Made by a program: the position numbers and the translations under genes. A DNA stretch of 26,647 bases from a virus, in the IMG/VR virus record IMGVR_UViG_3300035698_008566, positions 1 to 26,647 of that record. One strand, written 5' to 3'. How positions within the stretch are numbered: position 1 is the first letter of the stretch; each line of letters starts with the position of its first letter. Below are positions 1 to 5,929 of the stretch, piece after piece. The notes beneath the pieces are model-generated. The model searched no databases. It was not told the origin of the DNA and saw only the letters and a program-made list of their open reading frames with translations.

Positions 1-131
1 CCTGGGTGCGTAGCCATATTCTCATCTTCCCACGCCAGAAGTTTTTTTCTTGTGGTCTCACACTCTGCCAATAACTCGGTCGCGGCCTCAACAAGTGCCG
101 TATTGGCCTTGACGTTCTCCAGTTCGCTCAT
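1..131 (-). CDS. Unknown protein, N-terminal 43 residues (runs off the left edge)
   Basis: The reading frame starts at ATG 131 on the minus strand and stays open to the edge of the window. The visible part begins MSELENVKANTALVEAAT and continues as an acidic, Lys/Glu/Leu-rich helix, possibly a coiled coil. Its start overlaps the stop of the small membrane-protein gene upstream by ATGA, so the two are probably translationally coupled and belong to the leftward early operon. No domain can be recognised from 43 residues. Confidence 0.6.
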   Translation of the reverse strand, partial: MSELENVKANTALVEAATELLAECETTRKKLLAWEDENMATHP

Positions 132-247
132 GCCGTCACCCACAACGCCAATCCAAACAGCGCCAGGAACAGCGCGGCGAATATCAGCGCGGCGAGTAGT
201 GCGGCTACGATAGCGGCAAGGTTGCGCGGGCTGGATGGGTGGATCAT
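128..247 (-). CDS. Small single-span membrane protein (39 aa)
   Basis: Both ends are ATGA overlaps: the start at 247 overlaps the stop of the RecT-like gene, and the stop overlaps the start of the next gene. The product begins MIHPSSPRNLAA, followed by one hydrophobic helix of about 26 residues made of Ala, Leu, Ile and Phe (residues 11-36), and ends WVTA. The short N-terminus with an Arg and a long apolar span would suit an inner-membrane protein. It could be a lysis or superinfection accessory protein, but nothing specific supports either. The double coupling is the main reason for believing it is real. Confidence 0.6.
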   Translation of the reverse strand: MIHPSSPRNLAAIVAALLAALIFAALFLALFGLALWVTA

Positions 248-1077
248 GTCCTGTTCGCCTCCGCGTGGTCAATGGCGACCTGTAGCGCCTCGGCATAGGC
301 GGCCGGGTCGTTGACGGGCCAGTTCCAGTCATCGCCCAGGTGGGAGCGGATCGCGTTCAGCAGGTGGGGCGTGGCCTGGTAGTAGCCATTGGTCGCGTCG
401 TTGGCGGCCTTGAGCAGCTCGTTGGGTTTGGTGGGGGCGTCGAGTTCCATTGTGGCCTGGGCGGGCGCGGTGTCCGGCTCACCTGCCTTGACGACGGGTT
501 CTACCCACTCGGGCCTGGCGGTGGTTGGCGCATTGGCGGGCGTCACGTTGATGATCTCATGCTCGTTGTCGGCGTCCAGTTCCTCGGGCGTGTACACGGT
601 CACACCAGAAAACACGTCAGGGCAGTACCAGCGGGCACCGTTGGAAATGGCGCGATTGAATAGCATGTTGCGGGGGTACTGTTGCCAGACAGGCTTCTTG
701 GTCAGATTGGCGGCCTTGGCATCCTCCATCGTGAATATGCTGTGCCCAATGTCCTGCCCGTTTTGGTAGAACACGATCTCGCAGCGTTCGGCGGTGTTCT
801 CGAGAATACGGTAGTCATAGGCGGGATGGCCCTTGACCTTGGCGGCGATGATATTGCCACCAATGATGGGCTTGCCCTGCACCACATGAATGCCGGTCAT
901 AGACGCGAACGGTCCCACGTCGATCTCGCGGCCCGCCATGATTTTGACAACCGCCTTGGCCGCGTCCTTGGCGTCCGAGAAAAACCCGCTTTTGGCGAAT
1001 ACCTCGGCTACCTGGAATATCTCTTCTATGCTCAGTAAGCGGTTGTTCTCAACAACAGTCAATGCCTGGTTTGTCAT
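244..1077 (-). CDS. Putative RecT/Bet-like single-strand annealing protein
   Basis: The 277-residue protein starts at ATG 1077 behind an AGGAGAG ribosome-binding site. Residues 1-170 resemble the core of phage annealing proteins: a helical N-terminus (SIEEIFQVAEVFAKSGFF), the stretch KIMAGREIDVGPFASMTGIHVV near residues 45-66, and the signature WQQYPRNMLFNRAI (131-144) followed by PDVFSGV and YTPEEL (153-167). A Pro/Ala/Glu-rich linker (about 170-215) leads to a C-terminal segment of unknown role. Such proteins anneal single-stranded DNA during phage recombination and replication. No exonuclease partner is visible in the window; it may lie to the left. The assignment rests on remembered motifs. 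It could instead belong to another annealing-protein family. Confidence 0.6.
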   Translation of the reverse strand: MTNQALTVVENNRLLSIEEIFQVAEVFAKSGFFSDAKDAAKAVVKIMAGREIDVGPFASMTGIHVVQGKPIIGGNIIAAKVKGHPAYDYRILENTAERCEIVFYQNGQDIGHSIFTMEDAKAANLTKKPVWQQYPRNMLFNRAISNGARWYCPDVFSGVTVYTPEELDADNEHEIINVTPANAPTTARPEWVEPVVKAGEPDTAPAQATMELDAPTKPNELLKAANDATNGYYQATPHLLNAIRSHLGDDWNWPVNDPAAYAEALQVAIDHAEANRT

Positions 1078-1091
1078 TCTCTCACTCTCCT

Positions 1092-1421
1092 TTACAGTAG
1101 ACCGCGAGATGCGGCCAGTCGTGTATCCAGCTCATCCTCATAATCCCGCTGCACCTGTGCGTCTTCGGTAATCGTGATCGCGTCAAGTGTGATGGTTGTC
1201 GGTTTGCAGGTGGCAGGCGGCGTAATGGCGATTTGCCATCCATCACCGTCAACTGGAGGAAGGATGGGTACGGGTTCGCTGGCGGCTAGTTGTGGCTTGC
1301 ACCGCTCCTCGATTTCGTCAAAGATGAGGTCTATCAACAGACCGACCTCAACAACATGGTTGTCATTGTCGAGGATGTCAAACGCCAATAGCTTGCGCGC
1401 CTTTTCCCGGTTGTCGCTCAT
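1092..1421 (-). CDS. Hypothetical protein (109 aa)
   Basis: I place the start at ATG 1421 (MSDNREKARK) because it forms an ATGA overlap with the stop of the upstream zinc-ribbon gene and has GAGAGG upstream. An ATG 21 bases earlier lacks this support. Residues 1-45 are predicted helical and acidic (FDILDNDNHVVEVGLLIDLIFDEIEERC). The second half is beta-like (WQIAITPPATCKPTTITLDAITIT). No family is recognised. It lies in the early operon immediately upstream of the RecT-like gene. Confidence 0.6.
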   Translation of the reverse strand: MSDNREKARKLLAFDILDNDNHVVEVGLLIDLIFDEIEERCKPQLAASEPVPILPPVDGDGWQIAITPPATCKPTTITLDAITITEDAQVQRDYEDELDTRLAASRGLL

Positions 1422-1693
1422 ATCGCCACCTCTCGCCCACACCGCACGTCATCGCAAACAGCCAGAACGATGCGGCTGTCGTTGTTGCGCTCGATGTAGC
1501 TGTGACAAGGCCCGCCGCATACCGGGCAGGGCATCGCCTCTGCTGCGGCCTCGTCAATCTGCCTGGCCGTCGGGTGTGAGTATGTCGCCAGCTTGTCATC
1601 CATCGTTCGGATGAGCTGCGCCCGCGTTTCGGGTGCCATGCCCGGCCCGGTGCTTCCATGGATGGTTGTCATTGGCGCGGTGGTTTGGGTCAT
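1418..1693 (-). CDS. Small zinc-ribbon-like protein
   Basis: The 91-residue product starts at ATG 1693, in an ATGA overlap with the previous gene and with GGGAGG upstream. An N-terminal helical region (PETRAQLIRTMDDKLATYS) is followed by a likely metal site, CPVCGGPC near residues 55-62, and a second half-site CDDVRC near residues 80-85. This spacing is typical of small zinc ribbons that bind nucleic acid or protein. No specific function can be given. Confidence 0.6.
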   Translation of the reverse strand: MTQTTAPMTTIHGSTGPGMAPETRAQLIRTMDDKLATYSHPTARQIDEAAAEAMPCPVCGGPCHSYIERNNDSRIVLAVCDDVRCGREVAI

Positions 1694-2058
1694 CGGTCGT
1701 CCTCCCGTGGGTCAATGCCCATCATCGCCAGGCCGAGAGCACCTACCGCATCGCGTCCCCGTTGCGCTTGCTCGATTCCGCTAATCAGGTCGCTGGCTCG
1801 TTCGCGCCGTTCGCTTTCATCGCCCATGTTGCGGGGCTGTTCGCACAGATAGGGGCATCGTTTCGAGCAGGTGTCGTCAGCGCAGGGGTCAGACCAGGAT
1901 TTTGCATCGCGTATTCCCATCGTGTAGTACCGGTGGTTGTAGCGACATTCGCCAGGCTGCGCGGTGCAGATTTTCCCATCAGTGCGGGTTCCTGCGTTGC
2001 TCGGGCCAGCAGCGATACCGTAGAATAGGCTCATCATAGTTGCCAATCCGTCATTCAT
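1690..2058 (-). CDS. Cys-rich hypothetical protein (122 aa)
   Basis: It starts at ATG 2058 behind an AGGAG site. Six cysteines (ICTAQPGEC, DPCADDTCSKRCPYLC) lie in the middle third, between about residues 30 and 72, in pairs that could bind zinc or an iron-sulfur cluster. A charged helix (DESERRERASDLISGIEQAQ) and an Ala/Gly/Met-rich end follow. The family is unknown. The stop overlaps the next start by ATGA, consistent with coupled translation in the early operon. Confidence 0.55.
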   Translation of the reverse strand: MNDGLATMMSLFYGIAAGPSNAGTRTDGKICTAQPGECRYNHRYYTMGIRDAKSWSDPCADDTCSKRCPYLCEQPRNMGDESERRERASDLISGIEQAQRGRDAVGALGLAMMGIDPREDDR

Positions 2059-2066
2059 CGGTCACC

Positions 2067-2219
2067 CTACTCCTTGTCGCTCATGTGCTCATTCCACAGG
2101 TCGATCAGTTCGCCCGACAACTCTTTCAGCCGATGTTGCCGCCCGACCCGTTGGGGCCCGTGTAGCAGTAGGTGAATCTTGGTGATGGTGCCTGCGAGTT
2201 GGCTTTCAGTTTGGGTCAT
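2067..2219 (-). CDS. Small hypothetical protein (50 aa)
   Basis: The frame runs from ATG 2219 to TAG at 2067-2069. The start overlaps the stop of the upstream gene by ATGA. The product begins MTQTESQLAGTITKIHLLL, continues with a basic patch (HGPQRVGRQHRLKEL) and ends in an acidic helix (GELIDLWNEHMSDKE). It fills an otherwise empty interval between two coupled genes, which is the main support for calling it. No function is recognised. Confidence 0.5.
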   Translation of the reverse strand: MTQTESQLAGTITKIHLLLHGPQRVGRQHRLKELSGELIDLWNEHMSDKE

Positions 2220-2419
2220 GCCGGCTCCTTCTTTCCCGTTGGAAACTGGGCGGCGTGTTCCCTGGCGATGAGCGCAGCCACGGTAGCCGACTCATCTTGG
2301 CCGTATAGGTGGCACAGGTCGGTCAGCTGGTGGTGTGTGGCGTAGTCGATGCGCAGGCGCATGGCAGCGGCGGCGGGGCGGGCGGGATCGCATTTGCATG
2401 TGTAGCCATTTGGTAGCAT
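2216..2419 (-). CDS. Possible ribbon-helix-helix protein (67 aa)
   Basis: It starts at ATG 2419 with AAGGAGG six bases upstream, sharing one base with the TAA of the pentapeptide gene. After a CKC motif near the start comes a segment with the pattern of a ribbon-helix-helix fold: a short strand (MRLRIDYA) followed by two helices (THHQLTDLCHLYGQ and ESATVAALIAREHAAQF). Such proteins usually bind DNA as dimers. The match is by pattern only and the N-terminal Cys residues are atypical. Confidence 0.5.
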   Translation of the reverse strand: MLPNGYTCKCDPARPAAAAMRLRIDYATHHQLTDLCHLYGQDESATVAALIAREHAAQFPTGKKEPA

Positions 2420-2970
2420 TAGTCACCCTCCTTCTGATGTGGCGTGGTGAACCCGGCAGGCCAGGCAGTGGTGATGTCCCAGTTGGCCCCGTACAGGTTG
2501 GCGTCGGACAGGTCAGCCCCGCACAGGTTGGCCCTGCGCAGGTTGGCGTCGGACAGGTTGGCCCCGAACAGGTCAGCCCTGCGCAGGTCGGCCCCGCACA
2601 GGTTGGCCTTGCTCAGGTCGGCCCCGCACAGGTTGGCCCCGCACAGGTTGGCCCCGAACAGGTTGGCCTTGCTCAGGTCGGCCCCGCACAGGTTGGCCCC
2701 GAACAGGTCAGCCCCGCACAGGTCGGCCCCGCACAGGTTGGCGTCGGACAGGTTGGCCCTGATTCGGGCCGGCAGGATGCCCTCTGCGATGGCCCAGCCC
2801 ACTTCCGCTTTGAGCCAGGATCCGAGGATTTGCTGCCACAGTGCGTTGGCTTCCTTGTTGGTTCCCCACAGGGGACTGATATCCAACCCGTCGGGGTAGT
2901 CGGTGGCGAAGTGGTCAACCTCCGACTCGCACGCGTTGAACCTTGCCAATACCTCAGTTGTGATTTTCAT
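2419..2970 (-). CDS. Pentapeptide-repeat protein
   Basis: The 183-residue protein starts at ATG 2970 with GGAAGG upstream. Residues 1-70 form a helical N-terminal domain containing three tryptophans. Residues 71-164 are about 19 uninterrupted pentapeptides of the form A(D/N)LXX, such as [10 protein letters not shown] and FGANL, followed by a short tail. Pentapeptide proteins fold as right-handed quadrilateral beta-helices. Some mimic DNA and bind gyrase, as Qnr and MfpA do, but many have unknown roles, and the charge here is not strongly acidic. Many repeats carry Cys at the fourth or fifth position, giving a ladder of cysteines along one face. Confidence 0.85.
   Translation of the reverse strand: MKITTEVLARFNACESEVDHFATDYPDGLDISPLWGTNKEANALWQQILGSWLKAEVGWAIAEGILPARIRANLSDANLCGADLCGADLFGANLCGADLSKANLFGANLCGANLCGADLSKANLCGADLRRADLFGANLSDANLRRANLCGADLSDANLYGANWDITTAWPAGFTTPHQKEGD
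2479..2760 (-). repeat. 15-bp tandem repeats encoding the pentapeptide array
   Basis: About 19 tandem 15-base units on the minus strand encode A(D/N)LXX pentapeptides. Several units are nearly identical at the DNA level; on the plus strand the unit reads roughly CAGGTTGGCCCCGCA. This suggests recent expansion by slippage or recombination. Confidence 0.85.
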
Positions 2971-3023
2971 TTCTTACCTTCCACTCTCCCATTATCTATT
3001 CCTCGTTGGCGATCATCATCATA

Positions 3024-3419
3024 TCATTCACTCACCTTCGTGCTCACGATGTAGTCCACCCAGTTGACCACCCGGTCTGGCGTGAACCTCCAGCTATTGT
3101 CAGGGAGCAGGAGGAAGTAACCCTGCTCCCCTCCCGGCTCAATGCCCTTATAGTCCGGGTAGTTGGGGCGCTGAGTGCCGGGGCTGTCTGGAAAGCTGCT
3201 GCTTGCCCATGCCTCCGCACGGTTCTTGGCGTTGGTCAATGTCTGGACGTCGGCCTCGTATGCGGCCTTGTCCCACGCCCAGAATGTCAGGGGCGGGTAG
3301 GGGAATGTCAGGGGGCCGTCTTCGCGATCATACGCGATGCCGCACGAGGCCCAACTGATGGTTAATTCCTCGTGGGTGGCGGCGAACGCGGTGTATTCTT
3401 CGATTTGCGTGGTAGTCAT
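3024..3419 (-). CDS. Hypothetical protein (131 aa)
   Basis: It starts at ATG 3419, sharing one base with the TAA of the upstream gene (TAATG), with AAAGGA upstream. The protein is acidic and aromatic-rich, with Trp- and Pro-rich stretches (FPYPPLTFWAWDKAAYEADV, PDNSWRFTPDRVVNWVDYIV). It is not a membrane protein and shows no catalytic motif that I recognise. The 53 bases between it and the pentapeptide gene hold only that gene's ribosome-binding site. Confidence 0.6.
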   Translation of the reverse strand: MTTTQIEEYTAFAATHEELTISWASCGIAYDREDGPLTFPYPPLTFWAWDKAAYEADVQTLTNAKNRAEAWASSSFPDSPGTQRPNYPDYKGIEPGGEQGYFLLLPDNSWRFTPDRVVNWVDYIVSTKVSE

Positions 3420-3592
3420 TACTCACCATCCTTTCCGGGGGCAGGGTCGGCGTTGCGCTCCAGGTACTCGGTAACAATGGCGTCTACAAACCTGTATAGG
3501 CTGGTTCCTGCCATTGTTGCCGCCAACTTGGCGCGCTTGTGGGTCTCTGGTCGCACCGGCAATAGCCCGTATGGTCGCTTTGTTTTCTGCAC
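3419..3592 (-). CDS. Ribbon-helix-helix-like small protein, GTG start
   Basis: I favour GTG 3592 over ATG 3616. The GTG has AAGGGGG nine bases upstream, while the ATG lies only six bases past a -10 box and would need a leaderless message. The 57-residue product has a basic N-terminus, a strand (YGLLPVRPE) and two helices (THKRAKLAATMAG, SLYRFVDAIVTEYLER), the layout of CopG/ParD-type ribbon-helix-helix DNA-binding proteins. As the first gene behind its own promoter it could be an autoregulator. That is inference. Confidence 0.6.
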   Translation of the reverse strand: MQKTKRPYGLLPVRPETHKRAKLAATMAGTSLYRFVDAIVTEYLERNADPAPGKDGE

Positions 3593-3622
3593 TGAGTGTA
3601 CCCCCTTTTCTATCATGGCCCC

Positions 3623-3651
3623 ATTATGACATATTTCTAAAGATTTGTCAA
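3623..3651 (-). promoter_or_regulatory. Leftward sigma70-type promoter
   Basis: On the minus strand a -35 TTGACA (3646-3651) is followed after 17 bases by a -10 CATAAT (3623-3628). Transcription would start near 3616 and read the ribbon-helix-helix gene and the genes to its left. It lies in the 200-base gap 3617-3813. Confidence 0.8.
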
Positions 3652-3694
3652 GGGCCAGAAAGCAGATGCAGAGATGCGCTAGAATTTTAATCTA

Positions 3695-3709
3695 GGACCA
3701 AATTGGTCC
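3695..3709. promoter_or_regulatory. 15-bp palindrome, candidate operator or upstream site
   Basis: GGACCAA and TTGGTCC flank a single central base, giving a perfect dyad 44 bases upstream of the -35 box at 3646-3651. A weaker dyad (CTAGA/TCTAG, 3679-3695) lies beside it. The position suits a repressor or activator site for the leftward promoter. The binding protein is unknown; a ribbon-helix-helix protein encoded nearby is possible. Confidence 0.45.
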
Positions 3710-3782
3710 GATTCAAGTATCACATTGACCCCAAAATGATAGTAGCGCGGGCGTTGGTATCATCAACGACCCTATGGTAACA

Positions 3783-3813
3783 AAACTGCCCCGCGTGTGA
3801 GGCGGGGCAGTTT
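3783..3813 (-). terminator. Rho-independent terminator
   Basis: A stem of up to 12 bp (AAACTGCCCCGC with its complement) and a 7-base loop starts right after the stop codon of the gene at 3814. On the minus strand it is followed by a short T run (TTTTG). It would insulate the upstream early genes from the promoter at 3623-3651. The stem is symmetric enough to work weakly on the other strand. Confidence 0.75.
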
Positions 3814-4071
3814 CTATTCGGTTGTCCACTTGACATCGGTGCTGAACTCCTCGCCGTCATTGGCGGCGAGTTGGTCCAGATTCCACACATCACCAATGGT
3901 GGCGAATGTGTAATCGCCATCATGCCCCACTTGCCAGCATGATGAGCAAGACTGAGCCTCTACAACCTCCGCTTTGTTATTCCCCAGGCAACGCAGGATT
4001 GCATAGTTCTGGCAGCCATGGGTATTTGGGGTCGCGCTGACCCCGATCAGGTCTCCTGTTTTTGCATTCAT
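3814..4071 (-). CDS. Hypothetical Cys-containing protein (85 aa)
   Basis: I place the start at ATG 4071 (MNAKTGDLIGV), which has AAGGGA upstream; an ATG 27 bases earlier has no such site. The product contains C and CSSC motifs (HGCQNYAILRCLG, AQSCSSCWQVGHD) that could bind a metal, then an acidic C-terminus (NDGEEFSTDVKWTTE). It is a compact mixed alpha/beta protein of unknown role. It is the last gene of the transcript from the 5492-5520 promoter, since a terminator follows directly. Confidence 0.6.
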   Translation of the reverse strand: MNAKTGDLIGVSATPNTHGCQNYAILRCLGNNKAEVVEAQSCSSCWQVGHDGDYTFATIGDVWNLDQLAANDGEEFSTDVKWTTE

Positions 4072-4238
4072 CGTGTTTTCCCTTCTGCCAGCCCCCACCC
4101 CGACTGGCCTTGTATGGCTACCGCATGTAGCCTCCCCCGTACACTCTCGCAGCGGTGCCCACGGACACTGGCTCTATTTGTTGAGCGCCGATGTCAGGCG
4201 CTACCCGCTTGTGAGGCGGGGCGTTTTCTATTCGGCTG
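4072..4238 (-). other. Inter-cistronic leader with hairpins
   Basis: No gene is seen. On the minus strand the interval contains a hairpin just after the upstream stop codon (4204-4220: CCCGC/GCGGG, loop TTGTGAG on the plus strand) that closely resembles the terminator at 3783-3813 and its TATTCGG flank but lacks a T run. It also holds a second stem AGCGCC/GGCGCT (about 4187-4203) and a third, GGCTAC/GTAGCC (4116-4132). A segment near 4087-4110 resembles the 29-bp leader repeat found at 4917 and 5300. Confidence 0.5.
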
Positions 4239-4679
4239 CTAACCAGCCTCGATGTTCCAAGGCTGGTTAGTCCAGACTTTCTCTACGATGTCCTCAACCC
4301 AGGGCACCTCCTGGCCTGCTGTGTCACCGTCGATTTCTACCCGGTCGTTAAGACCATGGCTGACGGTGATGTCGGCATCGGGGTAGGCGTCCACCAGGAA
4401 GTTCTCCAGGTGCTCGGCAAATGCGGCGGCGCTGGCGGCAGTGTCGTAGCCGTTCGCGTCGGGGTCAGTATCGCCCCACAGACCTGCGTCGGAAAACTTA
4501 ACTTCGATGGCTAACTTGTCCTTGTCCATGTCTTGCGCTCCTGTCATGTTTCGTTCCAGCAGCGCCAATCCTGCCCTGGTCGCTGCGCTGGTGCCCAGCC
4601 CGTAGTCGGCCTTGAGCCGGGCGAGGCGTTCGCGGTCGTCATCGAGTAGATAAATTGTGGTTCTTGTTGTTTCGCTCAT
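4239..4679 (-). CDS. Ribbon-helix-helix N-terminal domain plus unknown acidic domain
   Basis: The 146-residue protein starts at ATG 4679 behind AAAGGA. Residues 5-45 (TTIYLLDDDRERLARLKA, GTSAATRAGLALLERN) match a ribbon-helix-helix fold: a beta strand, helix, turn, helix. Residues 52-146 form an acidic alpha/beta domain (KLAIEVKFSDAG, AFAEHLENFLVDAYPDADITV) of unknown role. An in-frame ATG at residue 51 (MDKDKL) has AGGAG eight bases upstream, so a separate 96-residue product made from an internal start is plausible. It is probably a DNA-binding early regulator, by fold only. Confidence 0.65.
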   Translation of the reverse strand: MSETTRTTIYLLDDDRERLARLKADYGLGTSAATRAGLALLERNMTGAQDMDKDKLAIEVKFSDAGLWGDTDPDANGYDTAASAAAFAEHLENFLVDAYPDADITVSHGLNDRVEIDGDTAGQEVPWVEDIVEKVWTNQPWNIEAG

Positions 4680-4705
4680 AGTTTCCTTTCGCCGGGGCGA
4701 TTTGG

Positions 4706-4894
4706 TTAGCTGTTGAGCACGTTGTCATGGAAGTCGGCCCATTCCAGGCGGCGGTCCTGCTCTGCCCGGTCCCTGGCGGCTTCCTCGGCAACGGTGTCGC
4801 TGCACTCTTGGCAGAAAACACCCAGTGCCTTGCCGTGACTGCACTCGAACATCTTGGCGAATGTGGCGTCCAGTGTTGATTTTTTCTCAGACAT
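4706..4894 (-). CDS. Small Cys/His-containing protein (62 aa)
   Basis: It starts at ATG 4894 with AAGGAGAG seven bases upstream. A half-site FECSHGKALGVFCQEC (Cys, His, Cys, Cys) could hold one zinc ion. It is followed by a charged helix (EEAARDRAEQDRRLEWADFHD). The size and pattern suit a small phage regulator or host-interaction factor. No family is recognised. A 29-bp repeat lies 23 bases upstream of the start codon. Confidence 0.6.
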   Translation of the reverse strand: MSEKKSTLDATFAKMFECSHGKALGVFCQECSDTVAEEAARDRAEQDRRLEWADFHDNVLNS

Positions 4895-4916
4895 GATTCT
4901 CTCCTTTGTCTTTTGT

Positions 4917-4945
4917 GTTTGCCCTCCAGCCCGGCCACGATTGGC
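4917..4945 (-). repeat. 29-bp direct repeat, copy in the leader of the 4706-4894 gene
   Basis: This segment is identical over 29 bases to 5300-5328. Both copies lie 20-25 bases upstream of a start codon on the minus strand and include a small GCCA/TGGC stem. The sequence further upstream is also loosely similar between the two leaders. Confidence 0.85.
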
Positions 4946-4976
4946 GCGCTGGCGGTTTCGGCTCTAATGTCCGCAT

Positions 4977-5040
4977 CCGAGGGAGTTGCACTCTCGGCGT
5001 CGCCAATCTCTGGCTGCGGGCATCAGGGCCGAAGCCCTGA
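4977..5040 (-). other. Two hairpins in the inter-cistronic leader, one with a TTCG tetraloop
   Basis: At 5023-5040 a 7-bp stem (TCAGGGC/GCCCTGA on the minus strand) closes a TTCG loop in the very stable C(UUCG)G context. No T run follows, so it is a weak terminator candidate at best and may act as an RNA processing or stability element. A second stem (CCGA..GAGT with ACTC..TCGG) occupies 4977-4997. No gene is seen in 4895-5057. Confidence 0.5.
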
Positions 5041-5057
5041 GTCGTGCTATTCGATTG

Positions 5058-5279
5058 TTAGCGTCCAAGTTGCTGTTTGAGGTTTCGCATATCTGTGCCC
5101 CACATCAGGCCTAGCATTTCTCGGAACGAGGCTTTCATGGTATAGCGGCCATTTCCGCTCAACATGCGGTATTCAATTCGACCGTCATCCAGAATGACCG
5201 CTTCTGCCTGCTTCTGTATGGCGACCTCTGACCTTTGCAGGGCCTTGTTTATCAGGTTGGCCTTTTCTATCTTTGTCAT
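5058..5279 (-). CDS. Hypothetical protein (73 aa), first gene of the leftward operon
   Basis: I place the start at ATG 5279 (MTKIEKANLINKALQ) because GGGGGAGAG lies upstream; a GTG start 42 bases earlier falls inside the repeated leader. The N-terminus is helical. The middle is beta-like (AEAVILDDGRIEYRMLSGNGRYTM) and the end basic (GTDMRNLKQQLGR). No family is recognised. As the first gene behind the strong promoter at 5492-5520, after a leader of about 200 bases, it is probably expressed early. Confidence 0.6.
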   Translation of the reverse strand: MTKIEKANLINKALQRSEVAIQKQAEAVILDDGRIEYRMLSGNGRYTMKASFREMLGLMWGTDMRNLKQQLGR

Positions 5280-5299
5280 TTTCCACTCTCCCCCTTTTC

Positions 5300-5328
5300 G
5301 TTTGCCCTCCAGCCCGGCCACGATTGGC
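5300..5328 (-). repeat. 29-bp direct repeat, copy in the leader of the 5058-5279 gene
   Basis: Second copy of the repeat at 4917-4945, in the same position relative to the downstream start codon. The interval 5280-5485 contains no gene and forms a roughly 200-base untranslated leader of the leftward transcript, GC-rich and able to fold. Confidence 0.85.
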
Positions 5329-5491
5329 CCCCGACTCGGGTCTTGACTCCTCGGGTGTAATCCGCTGGTTTCTGCTATTAGCCTCTGGCGTCTGGTTCTG
5401 GGGGGCGGCTGCGCTCGTCGCTTGCCGGGTCCGTCTATTTGGTTCGTTCTGCCTTGGCTCTTTTGTTTTTAATGTCCCTCAATCTGGTTAT

Positions 5492-5520
5492 ATTATACCA
5501 TACAATGTATGCTTTGTCAA
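5492..5520 (-). promoter_or_regulatory. Main leftward promoter, perfect sigma70 consensus with embedded operator candidate
   Basis: On the minus strand TTGACA (5515-5520) is followed after exactly 17 bases by TATAAT (5492-5497). The spacer holds a perfect 13-bp palindrome, CATACA and TGTATG around one base (5499-5511), ideally placed for a repressor that blocks RNA polymerase. Transcription would start near 5485. Confidence 0.9.
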
Positions 5521-5647
5521 GGGGTTTAGGTTAAAGATAGATTAAATTTATGTTAAAATTTACGCCTGGGGGATAGATTGAACCGTTACCAATCCTACGC
5601 CATCCCCACGCTTGCCCCACGCTGCCCTGTTTCGTGCTTTGTGGGAC

Positions 5648-5676
5648 TTGACAGGGATTAGAAACGGGTGTATAAT
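5648..5676 (+). promoter_or_regulatory. Main rightward promoter, perfect sigma70 consensus
   Basis: TTGACA (5648-5653), a 17-base spacer and TATAAT (5671-5676) drive the rightward genes. The predicted start near 5683 leaves a leader of about ten bases that begins at the AGGAG ribosome-binding site of the 5693 gene. It diverges from the promoter at 5492-5520. The A/T-rich bases between them (5521-5647) contain no gene. Confidence 0.9.
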
Positions 5677-5692
5677 CCAACTAGGAGTATCT

Positions 5693-5929
5693 ATGCCACC
5701 AATTGACAGGGTCCCAATGCTGCCGCAGGGAACCATACCCCAGCGCGCCGACCCTCGCTATCACAACAGTGAGCGGTGGCATTCTGTCTGGACTGGAAAC
5801 ATCGGTATCGCCCGCCCTCCCAAACGGCGCGATCAAATCGGACGCGCTGAATGGATGGTACAGATGTTCGGGGATGACTGGGAAACAAACGGGCGCGTTG
5901 CCCGGTGTCGTACATTGGGGGTAGTATGA
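5693..5929 (+). CDS. Hypothetical basic protein (78 aa)
   Basis: The start is ATG 5693, directly behind AGGAG and the rightward promoter; an upstream ATG in the same frame lies before the promoter and cannot be used by this transcript. The product (MPPIDRVPMLPQG) is Pro- and Arg-rich, with ARPPKRRDQIGRAEWMVQMFGDDW in its second half. No family is recognised. Its stop overlaps the holin-like start by ATGA. Confidence 0.6.
   Translation: MPPIDRVPMLPQGTIPQRADPRYHNSERWHSVWTGNIGIARPPKRRDQIGRAEWMVQMFGDDWETNGRVARCRTLGVV

Noticed and set aside
2479-2760. CRISPR array
   Set aside because: The repeats are 15-base units in frame, without spacers, and encode pentapeptides.
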